Origin: Oikopleura dioica
Taxonomy: Eukaryota > Chordata > Appendicularia > Copelata > Oikopleuridae
DNA length: 64,000 nucleotides
Assembly (NCBI GenBank): GCA_907165135.1
Contig: OU015568.1
Span: 12,532,501 to 12,596,500, forward strand
Direction of reading: 5' to 3'
The notes under the pieces were generated by a model. The model worked only from the letters and a program-made list of their open reading frames with translations, was not told the DNA's origin and searched no databases. The stretch's first letter is position 1. Every line of letters starts with the position of its first letter. This document shows, piece by piece, positions 1 through 13,600 of the stretch. Both the position numbers and the translations under genes were made by a program.

Positions 1-1286
1 GAAACAATCGACACGACAACAACAACGACGACTACAACGACAGCTACCTCAACATCATCAACGACAATTGAAATCTCAAGAAAAACCCTTCTACCGATCT
101 CGACCAACTCTCAATCAACAACGACAACGGGAAAAACAACATCAACAACACTCCCAGAAACAACAACAAAAGAAGAAATTGTGACAACAACAATGGAAAG
201 TATCTTGGAAGATTTCATTTCCGAGACACGAGTTCAAGCCGAAACAATTCAAAAAGAATTTAAACCCGATTTTGATTTCATTGAAGTCGAAAAATCACAA
301 ACAGACGAAGAACTTTGCAGTTCCGACGATGCTAGCTTCTTTGACTTCTGCGATGATCTTCTTGATCAAAAAAATATGCCAACGACGACCGAGGAAATGT
401 CCAGAACTGCCAGGTTTCAAGCGAGCATATAAAATTTTTTACTCATAATTTTCAGAACACTTCCTATTGGATACTCGCCCGGAAAAGTTGAAGTCGGAAA
501 GGTCCAGTCGTTGGCAGATGTAAGTTCGCTTGACTATTTGAAAGAAGGGTCGGGTCAGGAAGAAAGCAATGACGCCAGTGTCGTCATTTTCCTGGACGAG
601 CTGGACCTAACAACCTCTAAACCTGCTCCTACTAAAACATCAACAACAATCGTTCCGACAACCAAAAAACAAGCGAAGGGAAAATCCCACTCTCGTAAAA
701 ATCACCGAAAAGGTCACCTTCCCCAGCATGAACCCACCACTAAAACACCTGAGATTCAATCTGAGCCTGAGTTTTCTCCGATATCAAACTCCTTTGATTC
801 TGACGAAAGCATGGTTGAACCAACAGTAATCCCTGTAAATATGGAAATGATTAATGCCGAGGCTGATCAAAGCATGCAAATTAATGAGGTTAGCTTCAAT
901 GAGTAGTACTATTCTTAAACCTTTACCAAGATCAAACGAGAAAAAGAAATGATGAGTATTATCACAGCATCACTCGCTGGAGTTGGTGGATTAATCCTTG
1001 TGGTGTTCTTTGGACTATTGTTGGTCCATAGAATTCGAAAATCGGACCAGGGATCGTATTTTATTCCCTGGGAATCGGCTAAAACAAGTGGCGGACTCTC
1101 CTTTATCGGTAAGTCATCCAAAACCAAACAAAAATGACAGTATTTGAAGATGATTCTCGAACAAGTACAGTAACAGGAGAAGAGCTACCAGAAGCGATCA
1201 GTTCTCTGACCCCATTTTTGAACCGGAAAGGCCTGGACTTTTCGAATCCAGACACTGTCGAAGTCAAAAACTTTGATGACATTTAA
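1..1286 (+). CDS. Syndecan-like single-pass membrane proteoglycan, 5' partial
   Basis: The reading frame is open from base 1, so the gene starts upstream. Exons are 1-413, 456-888, 931-1108 and 1141-1286; all three introns (414-455, 889-930, 1109-1140) are GT-AG and keep the frame, and the last is only 32 bp. The ectodomain is very rich in Thr/Ser/Pro (mucin-like) and contains LKEGSGQEE, an acidic Ser-Gly site of the kind used for glycosaminoglycan attachment. One transmembrane segment (about 957-1026) is followed by HRIRKSDQGSY, closely resembling the syndecan C1 motif (RMRKKDEGSY). The tail ends in NFDDI instead of the usual EFYA, so a PDZ-binding C2 motif is absent. Domain order and the juxtamembrane motif suggest a cell-surface proteoglycan linked to the cytoskeleton. 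A different mucin-like type I receptor is possible. Confidence 0.55.
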
Positions 1287-1390
1287 GTAACAATTTACCT
1301 GCCTGTAAATACTGATATTCTCTGTGCCATAAGATATGTATAAAATTAAACAAACAAGTCATTTACACTATCATGTTTTTTTTTTCACAT

Positions 1391-1755
1391 TCAAGAATAT
1401 TGTAACAAACCCAAGTAATTGAACTGATCAGGAGTAAATGGGTAAACCTCCATTATCTTCGACACACCTTCTTGGTAGTCAATCTCCAAAATATTCCTGA
1501 CTTTTTTTACTTTGTGTGAAAGGAGTAGCCACGCACAGTCTCCGATTCTACAATCAATTACATGAGAACGGTCCAAATTGACATTAACGATTTTCAGAAT
1601 GTTCTCAGAGTAGAAAATGAACGATAATACGCAGCAAATATCCTTTATTGGTCAAAGTAAGGTTTCGATGGTTCAGTACTCGTGATAAGAGTAAATACTC
1701 CAGGTGTCGTTGGACACGCCTTCCAGTGCATGAATCGTATCGCAGCTATTTGCAT
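1391..1755 (-). CDS. Small hypothetical protein, probably two exons
   Basis: I do not recognise the product. A plausible model starts at ATG 1755 (reading MQIAAIRFMHWK), directly after a GTAG acceptor-like sequence, and splices a GT-AG intron at about 1650-1708 into a second exon ending at TGA 1391-1393. The product would be about 100 residues, hydrophobic and beta-strand-like in composition. It could also be the last exons of a longer gene. It lies tail-side of the acidic gene that ends at 1909, on the same strand. Confidence is low because only splice phase and composition support it. Confidence 0.3.
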
Positions 1756-1908
1756 CTACCGAATTCTTTAGTTAGGATCACACAACTTATTGGATCATGT
1801 TCATAAAAATTGCGATTTTCAATAAGCGAAAATCATCTTTTCGCATTTTGGAAAAGAAGCAAAAGTAAAAATTCGTCTAAAATGTAGAAAAAGTCGACAT
1901 TTTAGTGA

Positions 1909-3536
1909 TCACCGAATCTCGCCAAAGAAATTCCTCCCACCGGCTCTCAGCTCTGTCAGGCTATCGGAAAAGTCGGAGCCCATGGACATTCCGCCGTCAA
2001 CGCTGCCGCCGTCCATGTTATCACCGTCCATGCTTAATTATCCCGCGATTATGGCTTCACACGTGATTGCTAGCTTACTTGTTCCACTGATCGTTCGCAA
2101 TGTCATCATCTAGCGCATCTGTATCGATGGAGTCGTCATCTCCGTCTCCATCGTCATCGTCGCTTCCGGAATCTCCTCCGCCGGAATCGTCATCTAGGGA
2201 CACTTCATCCCCACCATCAGCATCTTTAATTTTGATTTTAATTATCACGGATCCCTTTTAAAAAGAACGGAATACGACAAAGATGAAGTATTGTAAAAAT
2301 TCTGCTGATACAAGTCTCTGTATCGATTTCTCCGTTTTACCAAATCCATCATCCGACATTGCGCTGAAAAGTCTGAGTTCCTTGTCAAGTCTTGACCTAA
2401 TCGCCTACTATCCGAATTCTATTTCAGTACTGTCGCCGCCGAGAGACGGCTCGCTGTCCATCGTGCCCGCCTGCGAATTCAAATCCATCAAGTCATCAAG
2501 ATCGTCCAGTCTCTTTTTCTCAGAGCTGGAAGATGACGAATCCGAGGATTCTTCCATATCCCACAAAAGCCACCAGAGCTTTCTCTCGAGCCATGTTACG
2601 GCGACTTTTGGGGCTCAGGAGGGGTTGTTAGTGGGTGAGTTTGTTATGAATGCAAGTGGGATTACAGTGTAAGTTATTTTGTTAATTGTTTTATACGAAG
2701 AAAAATCACCGTCATCATCATCATCTGAGCCACCATCGGAGCCTTCTTCACTAGAACTTCCTCCAGAGGAAGAATCATCTGATTCATCGCCGAAACATTT
2801 TCCGCACATTTTTATCAGCCGAGTCAAGCTGAAAAAAATAATGAAGTTCAGGAACTCACGAAAACTAACGAAAAATGATTATAATGAATATAATTGTGAT
2901 TATATTTTTGACGATGATCTATAAATTGGATTTATAGCGCTTTTTACAGTACCCTGCTTTGGCAACATTGTCGCCTTTTTTCCTCTTGTGTCTAAAAAAT
3001 AAGTGCTCGTGTATTTTAACTGTGCCAAGGTGAGTAATAAAAAAACTTACGCGCTATCCTCCTCTTCCTCTTCATCCCTGAACCCAGGTTGGAGCTGGTA
3101 GACTTTTGGGACTCTTTGGGCGTGATTGAAGGAAGTCTGTCCGCCGGAATGGATCCACGTGACGACGTGTGGGGGCACATTTGGCGAGGAATTCATCAGA
3201 GTTGCGTTGGAACTGATTCGATTCGGAAGGAAATCTCTGTACGTCGGTCTGAAAAAAAAACCATAGAAATGCCGAAAGTTATAAAAAATACCTCGGTCTC
3301 ATTTTCTCTGGCGAAACTTTTTTCCTTGAAGTAACAAGTTCTAAAAACTCTGGTCGATTTTGAAGAATCGACGAAATATTTTGCAGCGCTTCGAAGTTTT
3401 GCTGCGATTTTGCCTCTGATTGAACTTCAAAATCAAAGTGTTCTTTCGCTTGGCGCACTTTATCGCCATTTCGTGCGCACTTGGCCAGGTTGCTGCTGCG
3501 AGTGGGGTTGATATTGCTCTCTTGGTGAAAGACCAT
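1909..3536 (-). CDS. Acidic, low-complexity multi-exon protein of unknown function
   Basis: Seven or so short exons can be joined on the minus strand with consistent phases. The first visible exon (3536-3293) ends in MRPR. It joins through a 43-bp intron to an exon reading PTYRDFLPNR and ending in five Glu residues, then a 39-bp exon with the basic run HKRKKG, then MCGKCFGDES followed by a long Ser/Asp/Glu tract, a Trp-rich exon (WLERKLWWLLWD), a tiny exon, a second Asp/Gly/Ser tract, and a last exon ending at TGA 1909-1911. The two acidic blocks and the basic cluster suggest a nuclear or chromatin-associated protein, but I recognise no family. The 5' end may extend above 3536; no clear signal peptide or transmembrane segment is seen. 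Confidence 0.5.
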
Positions 3537-4654
3537 AAAAAGCTTATGTGGAAGGCACCTCGGTCATATATGAAGACTAAGAGGTTAAGTGAATTGATGG
3601 AAAACCGAACCGCTTCCAACCGGGAAAACGGTCTGGGGTCTGAACCGGTCGGTCAAAAGCCGGCTAATGGGAAGACCAGTCAACTGAGTGCTGATCGCTT
3701 TTGAAAAAAAATATTCAACCCAACCTTGTTTCAACTTGCACGCCCTGAGAATTCTTCCTTGAATTTTCGTTGAAAAACATCGTGTAACCCTTGGAAAGGT
3801 TTTCTTTCGTCGACAATGCTGATTTTTCAAGTTGTTTAACTTTCTGATAATTTTCCAAAAGCTTGATTGGACAGGGCATCGACCATTTTATACTGTCACT
3901 TCATGAATTTTAATTATCAATGAACAAATTAAAATTGTAACTTACGATTTATGAAGAGAAACGTAGTAAGATGAATTCTCTGAGGTAGATCTATAATAAA
4001 CAATAACATCCATTTCAAAAATAAACAATTAAAAAAAGGATGAATGTACAATTTTGCTGAACTGCATGCGACGTAGGAAAATGATTAATTAGCGCAATCG
4101 AAATCGACTCTGATCATTTCCAAATCGCTTAAATTACCCCCTTCGAAATCAATGCAGCCTGTGACTGTATTTCACAAATATAATTAACTCAAAAATACCT
4201 GCTTGAGTTGCTCGGAAGAGCAGAAATAAAAAATACTCGTTCTTCTCTTTTCAAATTATCTGTTCTCTCGCTCGGAGTTCTTATAAATCTGGACCAGCTT
4301 TGCATTTTCAATAATTTAGTCAGCAAAACTCAAAGGCTTTCTGGAGCTTCTGAAAAAGCTCAACTGGCTTGCTTTTAATGCATCGAAAAGACATCTGCAC
4401 TAGTTTTCGAAGTTCGACAAGAAACGTCAATTTCTTTTTGATTAGCTAATCAATGAGCTGGCGAAGTCGGATAATCCGGCCTAATTTTCGAAACCAAAAT
4501 CTGTCTAATCGTGCGTTATACACATCAACTGCAGTAAAACATGAACACCATTTCATTTGCTTCTTTGAAGAGAAGAAATGAAATCATTTTGATTTGAAAA
4601 TATATATTTATAATAACAATAAAATAGAAATTTGAATCAGAAGATAAAATAGTT
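3537..4654. other. Intergenic region, no supported gene
   Basis: About 1.1 kb of AT-rich sequence lies between the start side of the acidic gene and the 3' end of the DNAH2 gene. Only short overlapping reading frames without splice support are visible; an unseen 5' exon of the acidic gene could lie here. An AATAAA-like signal (aataaaat, read on plus near 4615) may reflect general AT richness. Confidence 0.5.
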
Positions 4655-7600
4655 TTAGTGGTCGAGTGACATGAGAAGGGCGGTTCCTCGCTTGACCCAG
4701 TGATCGGATGTGTGTTCTCCTGAAAAAAAATGTTAGAAAGATAGAAATCTCTTCTAAGAAAAAAGAGTCATTATATAATAAATTTACTGACCTGCTTTGA
4801 GATCAACAGCAACAACAAAGCTTGTCGATCTGACAGGATAGTAGAAAGTCGGGCAAGCAAACATTCCCTTCGCCGATTTCTTCTTTGCCTCTGTTGGTTT
4901 GAAGTGAATGACTGGCACTGGAGTCGTGAGTTGCATGGGAGCGGCTTCGATGAGTTGTGCACCCTTCATGTCCCAGCCTGCTCCTTCCAGGTAGAGACCC
5001 TTCACGTAAACACCGTCAGCTGGTGGATTTACAATGTTCGACTCGTCGACGTTGAAGACGGTGAATTCCCAGGAGAGTGAGTCTACGGGAATAGCACTCT
5101 GACGGGCGCTGTATTGAAGAACAGCTGTGAGGAATCCAGTCGGGAAGGTGAAACCAGACAGCCAGAAGATGTGCGGCTGCTTAGCGGACTCGGCCCACTT
5201 GGCGAATTGCTCGATTCTTTGAACAAGGTCACGGGTCCACGCGGCGAGGGGTTTCTTCGAAGAGTAAGCAAACTCCCACATGGGCGGAACTCTCGTTTCG
5301 TAAATGCAAGTGAATGCTTCTTCGAGCTCAGAGCTCATCACCACCAAACCCTTGATCGCATTGTTTAGATCCCTGAGCGAAGATTTAATGATTCCCAGCA
5401 AGCTGTTGTATCGCTGGATTTCTTGCAACAAAACGACGTTCAAAGGAGATGGATCGTCCTTGAGAATCTTCTGCGTTCCCTCGTAGTCGATCATTTCCGG
5501 AAGCTGATTGAGAACGTTGTTCGCCAATTCCATCACCTTATCTTCTCGTGATTGACCTCCAGCGGCAGCTGCGACCTTAGGCTGAAGAGAAATGAGGGTT
5601 TCGAACAAGGTTCTTGCTTCAGTAATTTGAGAGGCAATATCTGCATTAGGATGCTGGCCGAAAGCTTCAGGGTGGTCGGTGTTAGGGAGCATGTTGATGT
5701 ACTCGATGTAGGTGTTCAATGGGCCATCTTTGGGGATGACGTATTTGTCGAGAGCGGACAGCTTGAAGTAGTCTTTTTCGATCGCAGCATCTGTGAAATA
5801 GTCATAGATGTAGCTCTGCATGAGTCTTCGATCCCAATCGTCCGTAACGTGACCACCGTAGTTGACATCAGCGATCAAATATTTCAAAGCGTCCCATGGA
5901 GTGTTATCGTACTCATCCAGGTAGATAGATAAGAGATTTTCGGAGACTTCAAAGTCAGAATCGTTGAATCCGTAGATGATGTTCCAACCCAACATGAGGA
6001 ACTTCTTTCTCTCTAGAAGAACAGAGTGGAAGAAGCAAAGAGCGAAGAGAAGCTTTTTGTACTTGGATTGAGCCTGGCATCGCTCGAATTGAGTCGGAGA
6101 GATGTTTTGATACAATCGCTTCATGTTCGCCTTGAGACCCTTTGGAGGCTCAGTAGTCATCTTGATACCACTCTGAAGAACGGCGATGGGGAATTCTTTA
6201 TTCGGCGACGAAGAGAGCCAAAGCCGGAAATCAGGGTGAGGGTCTCCGTCAATGATCTGCTCGATAAGCTTGTCCATGGAAGGCATCCAGGAGAGGGACA
6301 AATGACAGTTAGCCAAGTAGACCCAGTTACCTTCTTTGACGCCTTCTTTGATCATTCTGGTGGCAATAGGCGCCTGACCTTGACCCAGTGAAAGCGCGTG
6401 GAATCTGTTCGACATTCCAGAGTTCTCAGCGAGGGACAGAAGAGAAGTAGTTGGATCGACTCCTGGAGAAAGGACAAAAATCAAAGGTGTCTTCGCGCTT
6501 GAATCAGCAAGAACAGCCTTCATATCAAGTACAGGCGGCTCCACGAATTTCGCTCCTAGATTGTTGATGATGAAGCTCATGGCACAGAAACTGACTCGAT
6601 CGGGTCGAAGTGATCTAACAATGATCATTTTCTGTAGCTCGTTACACTGAGCGTCCCATTCACCAGGAATTTCGATGGTCTCTGGTGTTGCGCTTACATA
6701 CCAAGTCTTCCAGTCACGTGGGTAATGCTCGAATGACGGCATAATTCCGTGGAAGTTCGTCAGTTTTTCGAGTTCTGTGATGTTATCCCACTGCTGTTCT
6801 GGGAGCCAGGAAGCACAAGGATTGTCCATTTGTCCCTCTCGATCGAGGACGATACCGCCTCGAAGGAAGAAGTTGTATTCTTCCATGTTGAGTTTTCCGG
6901 CGGCTTCCATGATCTTCGCGCACATTTGGAATGAGAACAGCATTTTGTGTTTTTCGAAAAGACCTCGACAGGTGTATCTGTAGACCGCGTAGGTATGGTA
7001 CTCGTTCAAATTGTTGATTCTGTTTTCCACTTTCGGTGATTTTGGCGACTTGTCGATGGATAAGTTGAAGAGATTGATGTAGGCATCCAAAGAAAACTGG
7101 TACATAGGATCGATGGAGGACATATCGTTGAGAACAAAGAAGAGGATAGAGGCTCTCTTGGCACTTGGGCGATAGCCTTCTCGAGCAGCATCAATTTTAA
7201 TCTCAGTCGCTTCCGCATCTTCGAGCTGCTGGGTGACTTCATTGGACGTAACTTTCGACTCTTGAAGAGTATCGACCAGTTGGACGTCATCAAGAAGAGA
7301 ACCTTGAGCGTTGTTAAGGAGTCGGAGAATTTCGTCTTCAAGATCTTGAAGTTTTTGTTTTCCATGAGCAATGTTGACAACGAGCGAGTCCTTTTGCTCT
7401 TCCAGATCGGGACGTTCTTTTCGGACAACAGCACCAAGAAGCTGAGATTCTAAACCTTGCTCCTTGACAGCAAAGTTGATGATGCTGACTTTAGTTGAAA
7501 TCTCGGGAGGATAGTGAGGGTTCGACAATTTCGTAGTGATGTAAAATCGGAAATCAGGATTCCACTCGATTTCTTTGTCACCGAGTTTGAGTACCAGTCG

Positions 7601-10600
7601 ACCACCTTGCTTGGAATAGGCTTTTCCGAGAACAGGGCTGAGAGAAGGATCAAGCGTTTCTTGAATATTTTGCAGAAGAACAGGAGTACCGAATTGAATT
7701 GCGTTTTCAAGAGTTCGCAAGAAATCGCTTTGCTGCAAATCGATGATTTTCAGACCCTTCTTCGTTTCCATATTCTTGACCCACTTGATGGCTTGACCTT
7801 GAGGATCAACCATGAGAGGCCATCGTTTACCAGTTGTCACGATGACACCGTTTTCGGTACTGAAAGCGTCGGATGGAAGACCATTGAGATTCCAGTCTCG
7901 GACAGTGGTTGGCTTCGAGAGGAAATTAGCGAAAGAGAACTTTGGTGAGCAAGGGATGTTTCGTTCTTTGATCTGTTTGATCCAGATCTGCTCGACCATC
8001 TCGTCTCTGTAATTCGACAGGAACGGACCCATGTAAGACAAGAAAGCAGCCGCGATGAGGCAATCACCAGGAAGATAAGCAATAGATTCCTCCAATCTTT
8101 CTGCGGATGCAGTCCATCGAACCTTTTCGCCAGCAAGACCATCGACAAGCATACCAGCTCGGTGGAGTTTCTCCTCGGTGAGTTTTGCTTCTTTCTCGAG
8201 TCGCATCTTTTCGGCGAGTTTTTCTTCGTATTGCTTTTTGAGATTGTCCATCAAGTCATTGACGGCCTGGAGTTTAGCCTCGGCATCAGCAAGAATGGCT
8301 TGTTTCTCAGCTAAAAGAGTTGTAGCCTCGTTGAGTCTCTTTCGCTTTGGCTCGATGACTCGGAAGATTCGACCATAGACTTCCATGGCACGGACCCACA
8401 TACAGAGAGATTTGGCGGCGCTAGAGACTTTACCGACGATGTCCGGTTGGAATTCGGAGTTGGCGCAGTATTGGCCGATTTTTTTGAGAGTTTTGTCACT
8501 CATGTTGTCCTTGTCGAAGTTGATCAGTTGCTGAATAAAATCACCTTGACCCAGATGACGTTTAGCTTCGGCCCAGCTGGGCTCAGCTTGTCGGAGAATC
8601 ATGACAGCCTGAAGGACGGTATCGACCAGTGGTGGCGGCTTACTGTATGATTTGATTTCAGTGATATCCTTTTTGTTCAAACTTTCGAGGGCTTTGACGG
8701 CGGCTTCTAGAGCTGGCGTGGCTTCGTCCAAATCTCGCTGGGCGTTGTCTGCAATTGCTTTACATTTTATTTCCTCTTGAGAAATTTTTTCTCGCGTTGC
8801 GGAAACCTGTTTTTGCTGCTCGTCAGCTGATTTCTTTTGCTGGACCAAGGTGACGAGATACTCCTCACACTGCTTCTTGAATTCAGCGACTTTTACTTTC
8901 GCGATTTCAAGCTCTGCAGACATTTTCTCGACCTTGTCACGTGTGTCGTCAATTTTGAACAGACCATTTCTGAGCTTCTTGACTTGGGAGCCGATTTCTT
9001 CACGTTTTTCAGCAAGTAGAACTTTGTATCCGCTGACCAACTCGAGATAGTTGGTTGGTGTCACATAATTATGACGCTTTAGTTCTTCCAGCATTCTTTT
9101 TGATGCATTTGAAACGGATTTGTGCATAATCATAAACATAATTGCTGCTTCTTTTCGAATCTCATCGCCACCAAGATCAACTCCTTCAAGATATCGCTCG
9201 GCGACTTCCAAAAGAGCATCTTTAGGCCATTCAGTGAACCAGTCAATCGTTGTGCAGTTCACGAATGCTGGATACTGTCGGATTCGATTTCGGAAAGCAT
9301 CACCGATCGGCGAAGCGCAAAGAATGACATGCAGGTTGTTTCTGACTCGTTCGATGAAGAACTTGAAAATCTCCTGCGAAGTTTCCGGAATTCCAGCTTT
9401 CTTCGCCTCAGGGCCTAGGGCGCCAACTACTTCCTCCATATCTTCAGGTCGGTAGAGATTTGGAACTTGGCCCGACGAGAGAATGTTGTTGATGTCTTCC
9501 ATGAAGCTTTCCTCAACGACTTGAGTGTCGGTGAAAAGGAAACAGGTTGGCTTATTCTCAACACCAGCTTGGAAGTAAAGACGCTTGAGATCTTCGTGGA
9601 ACTCATTTGATCGGTAATGTTTAGACACTTCGATCTGGAAAGTTTTGAATTCACAGATGTAGGCGGCTAGACGAGCGAGAGATTGTCGACCGGAACCACC
9701 AATACCGACGAGGAACATGTTTCCTCTTGGTTGGCGGATAACTCGAATTATTCTGCAGACATGCTCAATCGCATCGCGGAAAAGAACGATGTCCATAGAG
9801 ACGACGCCGGGAGATAAATTGTAATCCTCGAGTTGTTCTTCCATGTACGCTTTCAGCTTTGAAATTTCTTCAAAATCTTCAAAAACGCCGTTCGGATTCA
9901 TGAAATCACAGAAAACGGGCACCGTCTTGCTCGGACAGATGGCATGGAAAGTCGTGTCGAAGAGAGAACCAAGCTTTGTGTTGACAAGTTGATGGAACGC
10001 TTCGGAATCTTTTTCGTTATTGAGACGATCGGAGAAAACACGGTAGATCTCATGGATCCAGAGACGGATCATAGCTGTACTCGTGTCGTGGTAGTCTTTG
10101 TTCGCTCGAAGAAGACCTTGGAAGACTTTGGAGATATCTCGCAAGTTGAAAAGATAGTGGATTTTTGCTGGCGTTGGAAGGAATCGCTCGATGACAGATT
10201 GGTAAACTTCCAAGGTAGCCTTCGTGATGGTGAGTCCGATCGGCTTGACGGATTCGTCGAAGCTTTGGAGTTTTTGATTAATCATCGTTCCGAAGATTCG
10301 GGTGATCTGCTCATCAGATGGAAAGGTCATGTTGATGAGGTTGAATCGACTCTGGGTACGGTCGGAAATTTCTGATCTTCCACCACCGGGGTCCCATAGC
10401 GCCGAGAATGAACATTCCTCGAATTTCTCGCTGAACTTGCTTCTCTCGATCGTACCAGAAACTGTAATCCATCCATTGTCGCAACAATTCAAGGGGTGGC
10501 TGCGAGCCGAAAGTGTCTTTCGCGGGCATGTTCAAATCGTCAAGGAAGCAGATGAGGTTTTTACCGCCAACTGGGACGTAAACGCCTTTAGTTCGCTTTT

Positions 10601-13600
10601 CAACCTTGGCTTCAATGATGTCTTGGACATTGTTGGATGTTGTCTGGGCGGACATGTTGATCGTCAATTGATTGAAATCGGCGGAAACACTGTCGAGGAC
10701 GGTTTCTGCAATCGACGTTTTTCCTGTACCAACTGGGCCAGTGAGGAGAACAGGGTTCTTATTCTTTAGGAGACTTGAGACAATCAGATTATATCGAACA
10801 GTATCGACAGTTGGAACAATGATCTTATAGAAAGGAGCAGAGGAAGAGTATCGCCATGATTTTTCAAGCTTTTCTTCAAAGTTCTGCCAAGTGTACTGTT
10901 TTCCATCAACCCAGTATTCGTAGATTGAGTCTTTGTTCGGGAAGGTTCCATCCAATTCTCGGAGGAAAGTGTCCACTTGCTTTCGACTTTCTTCTGTCAA
11001 ACCAGCAGCTACTGACCAAATAAGTGAGAAAACGAACCAATACTGAAGCATCGTAGGGAAGTTCTCAGCATCGTTGACGTCGACGCCATTTTCTTGGTTG
11101 GCAAAAGTGTCGAAAAGACGAGTCAGGGATTGAATAGAGTTGACTTCGTTCACTTTGACGAGTTCCTTGCAGTTTCGGTGCTTGAATTCGAGAAGAGGGC
11201 CAATGTATTTTGTGCAAAGATCCGCTAGAATCGGCTGGAACTCTTTTGGTTTTGTGCTCAGCCAGGATTTCAAGAAAGGTTCGTATCCCAAGTCGGCGCT
11301 ATCAAAGTAAACCATACCACATCGAGAAACTGTAGCTGGAGAGGCAACAGCGAGAGAGGATAATTCGAAGAGAAGAGAAACTTGCTCGGGCATCGAGATA
11401 CGTTCACCATTAATCAGCGTGAGGACTTTATTGTCGTCCATGACAGAGTTCATAGATTCAATCCAAAGTGTGTCGACTGGACCGTCAAAGATCAGCCATT
11501 TTTGATCAGGTCGATCATCAGAACACGCTTTTCGCATGAGCGCGGAGAGGACACCATCAGCCCATTCATTTGTAGCCAAGTCAAATTCACCATAGAGCTC
11601 ACCCAAGGACAGAGATTTGGGATTGATAGGGTACTCGATAACATTCTCGAAACCTTCTGCTCCAGTTTTCGACATGGAACTCAGCGCGTTTTGCAAGCAT
11701 TTCCAAGTCGTTGTCTTTCCAGATTGAGTGGCACCGACAATCATAGTCGAGTGACGAGAATTCTTCGTTTCGTAAAGCTGGATGACCTTGCCAACGGCAT
11801 TCGCAGAAACCTGCATGTTCATCTTTTTGAGCTCTTCCTCGATCTGGACCTTGAACTGGCCATAGTCGAGTGTTGGTAAATCGACACCGGGGAAGAGATC
11901 GTTTGTGATTGCATTGAAAAGTGGCAAATCTGTGGAGGTGAGTTTTGCTACGTTCATGTCTCTCATAGCGAGAAGGAGGACTTCATCGTCGTTCATCTTT
12001 GGATTCGCTCGTTTCTTTTTACCAGCGTACCGAAGAAGAGCGGCCATAGAACGCAAACCGAAATCGTAGTGATCTTGTTTCGAAAGCTGTTTGACGGCCA
12101 AGGAGTAGAGGACATCGACCTTCTTAGCAAGACCTCGAGCGTTGTCAAAACCTTCTCCAGTGAGAATAATATCCGCGATCAAAGCAGTATCAGGAACAAC
12201 CATGGAAATAGGTCGGAACATTGACTTGAGATTGTCTGGCAATTCAGTTCGGCCAGCATAACCGGGGTTCATAGTGATGAAGATACCACAAGACCAGACC
12301 AAGTTGATCTCCCGACCTTCGAAAATAAATCGTTTCTGGCCAGCAGAGAGAGCTGATAGAATGGAGAGAATCTGCTGCGCAACGACAGACAGGACTTCAA
12401 TGTTGATTCGATTAAACTCATCGAAGCATCCCCAGGCGCCAGTTTGCGAAAGACCTGAGTACATTCGACCCATGCTCTTGAAATCGAGACCTTCGGAACA
12501 GTTAATGACGATGACGTACATTCCAAGTGCTTTTCCAAGATCCTTTGTGGTTTCAGTTTTACCAGTACCGGCAGGACCTTTTGGCGATCCACCTCGATGA
12601 AGATGAAGCGCAGTTGTAAGTGTGATGTAACATCGATCAGTAAGTGGAGTGATAGCAAGTCGACCAGAGTTGCCGAGGTATTCGTAGCCGTACTGGAACT
12701 GAGTGTTGGTCTGTCGAACGATGCAATCATCGATCTTTCTGTCCCAGTAAAGACGAAGTTGCTGGAGCCAAGCGAAGGAGTTTTCATCGAAATCGCCCTT
12801 TTTGATGAGAAGTTCAATGACATCCCGAGCGTGCACTTCGATCGTGACCAGGGCAACGATCTTAGCTCGCTGATTCTTGTTCAAAGAACCTCGAACAGAC
12901 TCGACGTATTTTTTGAGGAAGGCGATTTGTTTTTTCTTCACTGATTTCATTGGTTTTTTGTCCTGGCGTTCTTTAGCTTGCATGAGACCTTTTTCGACAG
13001 AAGTTGTCCACTGCATCTGAGATGCTGTGATTGTCATTTGACCAGGCCATTCTTTCACCCATTTTTCTCGCTTTGTAATCATTTTCTTCAAAGAAATCTT
13101 GCAGTTCTTGAGAATTTCTCGAAGAGTCCATCGCATAGTTCTCTCAACATCGCAAAGCCAGGCTTCGACTGGGCCTTCGAGAAGTACGGGTGATCCGAAC
13201 GGCACAATTTCTCCTTCGGAAGATTCCATGCCAACAGCCTCGAGTTTGTTGATCGCTCCGGCGACTGGTTTCATTTGGAGGGCCTTGATGTTATCAAAGC
13301 ACTTGTTCATATGAGGCTGAACCGCTGGTGGATTCTTAGACTGACCCAGAATCTCCAAAAGATCGTCATTGGACAAGAAGTAGAATCGTGGGAAGATCTG
13401 TCGTTTTGTTTCAAGATACATGTCAAGTGATTTCTGAATTTCCTCAAGTTTTGTATTCATCGCCGTGAGTTTTTCCAGAAGTCCTTCTTTGTGCGTTCCC
13501 CGTCGAGCGTTCTTATCGCCATTTAGAGTGGTCATAAGCGTCTTCCAATCAACATTAATTATGTCGAATTCAGCGGATTCCTTTGGCAGCTGCTTTCGAA

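Noticed and set aside
5083-10375. Many plus- and minus-strand frames inside the DNAH2 region
   Set aside because: They are shadows of the dynein frame; none has its own domain or splice sites.
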